Both the position numbers and the translations under genes were made by a program. From Paenimyroides tangerinum (lineage in GTDB: Bacteria > Bacteroidota > Bacteroidia > Flavobacteriales > Flavobacteriaceae), in the NCBI RefSeq assembly GCF_003865405.1, contig NZ_RQVQ01000004.1, forward strand, positions 1 through 64,000: DNA of 64,000 nucleotides. Direction: 5' to 3'. This document shows positions 63,780 through 64,000 of the stretch, piece after piece. The notes below the pieces were generated by a model. It did no database searches. It was not told the DNA's origin and worked only from the letters and a program-made list of their open reading frames with translations. The first letter of the stretch is position 1, and each line of letters starts with the position of its first letter.

Positions 63780-64000
63780 ATGGATTCGAATGTAAATAAA
63801 AAATCAGCATTAACAGAAAACGATGGCATTGAACAACCACAATCAGTTAGCGATGTTGCTGCTGAACGAATTCGTAATTTACGTAAAAAGAAGATTAATT
63901 CTCAAGAAATTTACTCAGGTATTTTAAATCACGATAAGGTTGCTTTAAGCAAAGGAATAACTTTAGTAGAAAGTACGAATCCAAATCATAAAAATTTAGC
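63780..64000 (+). CDS. meaB: Methylmalonyl-CoA mutase-associated GTPase MeaB (partial)
   Basis: The first 73 codons are present and the gene runs off the window. SVSDVAAERIRNLRKKKINS is a lead-in, and EIYSGILNHDKVALSKGITLVESTNPNH matches the start of MeaB/ArgK GTPases, which protect and reload methylmalonyl-CoA mutase with its B12 cofactor. The GTPase motifs lie beyond the window, so the call rests on the N-terminal helix region only. Confidence 0.75.
   Translation, partial: MDSNVNKKSALTENDGIEQPQSVSDVAAERIRNLRKKKINSQEIYSGILNHDKVALSKGITLVESTNPNHKNL

Overview
The window is AT-rich chromosomal DNA from a member of the Flavobacteriaceae, most likely Flavobacterium or a close relative. The evidence is a GldI-type gliding lipoprotein, fused ccoN/ccoO and fused ccsB/ccsA genes, dual cyclophilin-FKBP immunophilins, bacillithiol genes (bshB1, ytxJ), and promoters of the Bacteroidetes type (TTTG-N19-TAnnTTTG). 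Genes lie on both strands in short, tightly packed operons, most of them closed by strong hairpin terminators.

Positions 1-1350 hold a repeat-rich edge: three terminator-like tandem units, two larger palindromic units, a possible structured-RNA element, and a small minus-strand pair in which one gene is frameshifted. Positions 1361-10117 carry a DUF2007 protein, clpB, divergent ytxJ, a lipoprotein, an nrnA-like/gldI/two-immunophilin operon, and a Crp/Fnr regulator. Positions 10231-18932 form a complete cbb3 oxidase locus: a copper-type ATPase, ccoS, fused ccoNO, ccoQ, ccoP, ccoG, ccoH and a TauE/DsbD-like membrane protein. Fnr-like palindromes lie beside the regulator and upstream of ccoS. 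An orphan Rhs C-terminal cassette follows directly at 19139-20589, with a JAB-like toxin domain and a candidate immunity lipoprotein. Related repeats flank it, and the right-hand one recurs inverted at the left edge of the window.

Positions 20827-31545 mix housekeeping genes (sugar MFS transporter, glutathione peroxidase, deformylase, sanA-like, purB) with an accessory patch of poorly known genes. That patch includes a lipoprotein with a clan-CD-like His/Cys pair and a secreted-protein gene broken by frameshifts. Positions 31751-43754 hold an acyl-CoA ligase, a DEAD-box helicase, an M1 aminopeptidase, a UvrD/PcrA helicase, a YciO-like protein, and several hypothetical genes. One of these is a frameshifted gene with an L7/L12-like domain and a membrane tail.

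Positions 43757-49218 contain ctaA, cca, tsaC, and a menI-like/menF/bshB1 operon. Two identical tRNA-His genes follow, then gyrA coupled to a TPR protein, the haem-attachment protein CcsBA, an aminotransferase, a second acyl-CoA ligase, a META-domain lipoprotein, an Fsr-like MFS pump, and the start of meaB, cut by the window end. Together ccoI-ccoH, ctaA and ccsBA cover haem, copper and cytochrome c maturation for microaerobic respiration. The most unusual parts are the Rhs cassette with its repeats and the Fnr-type control of the cco locus.
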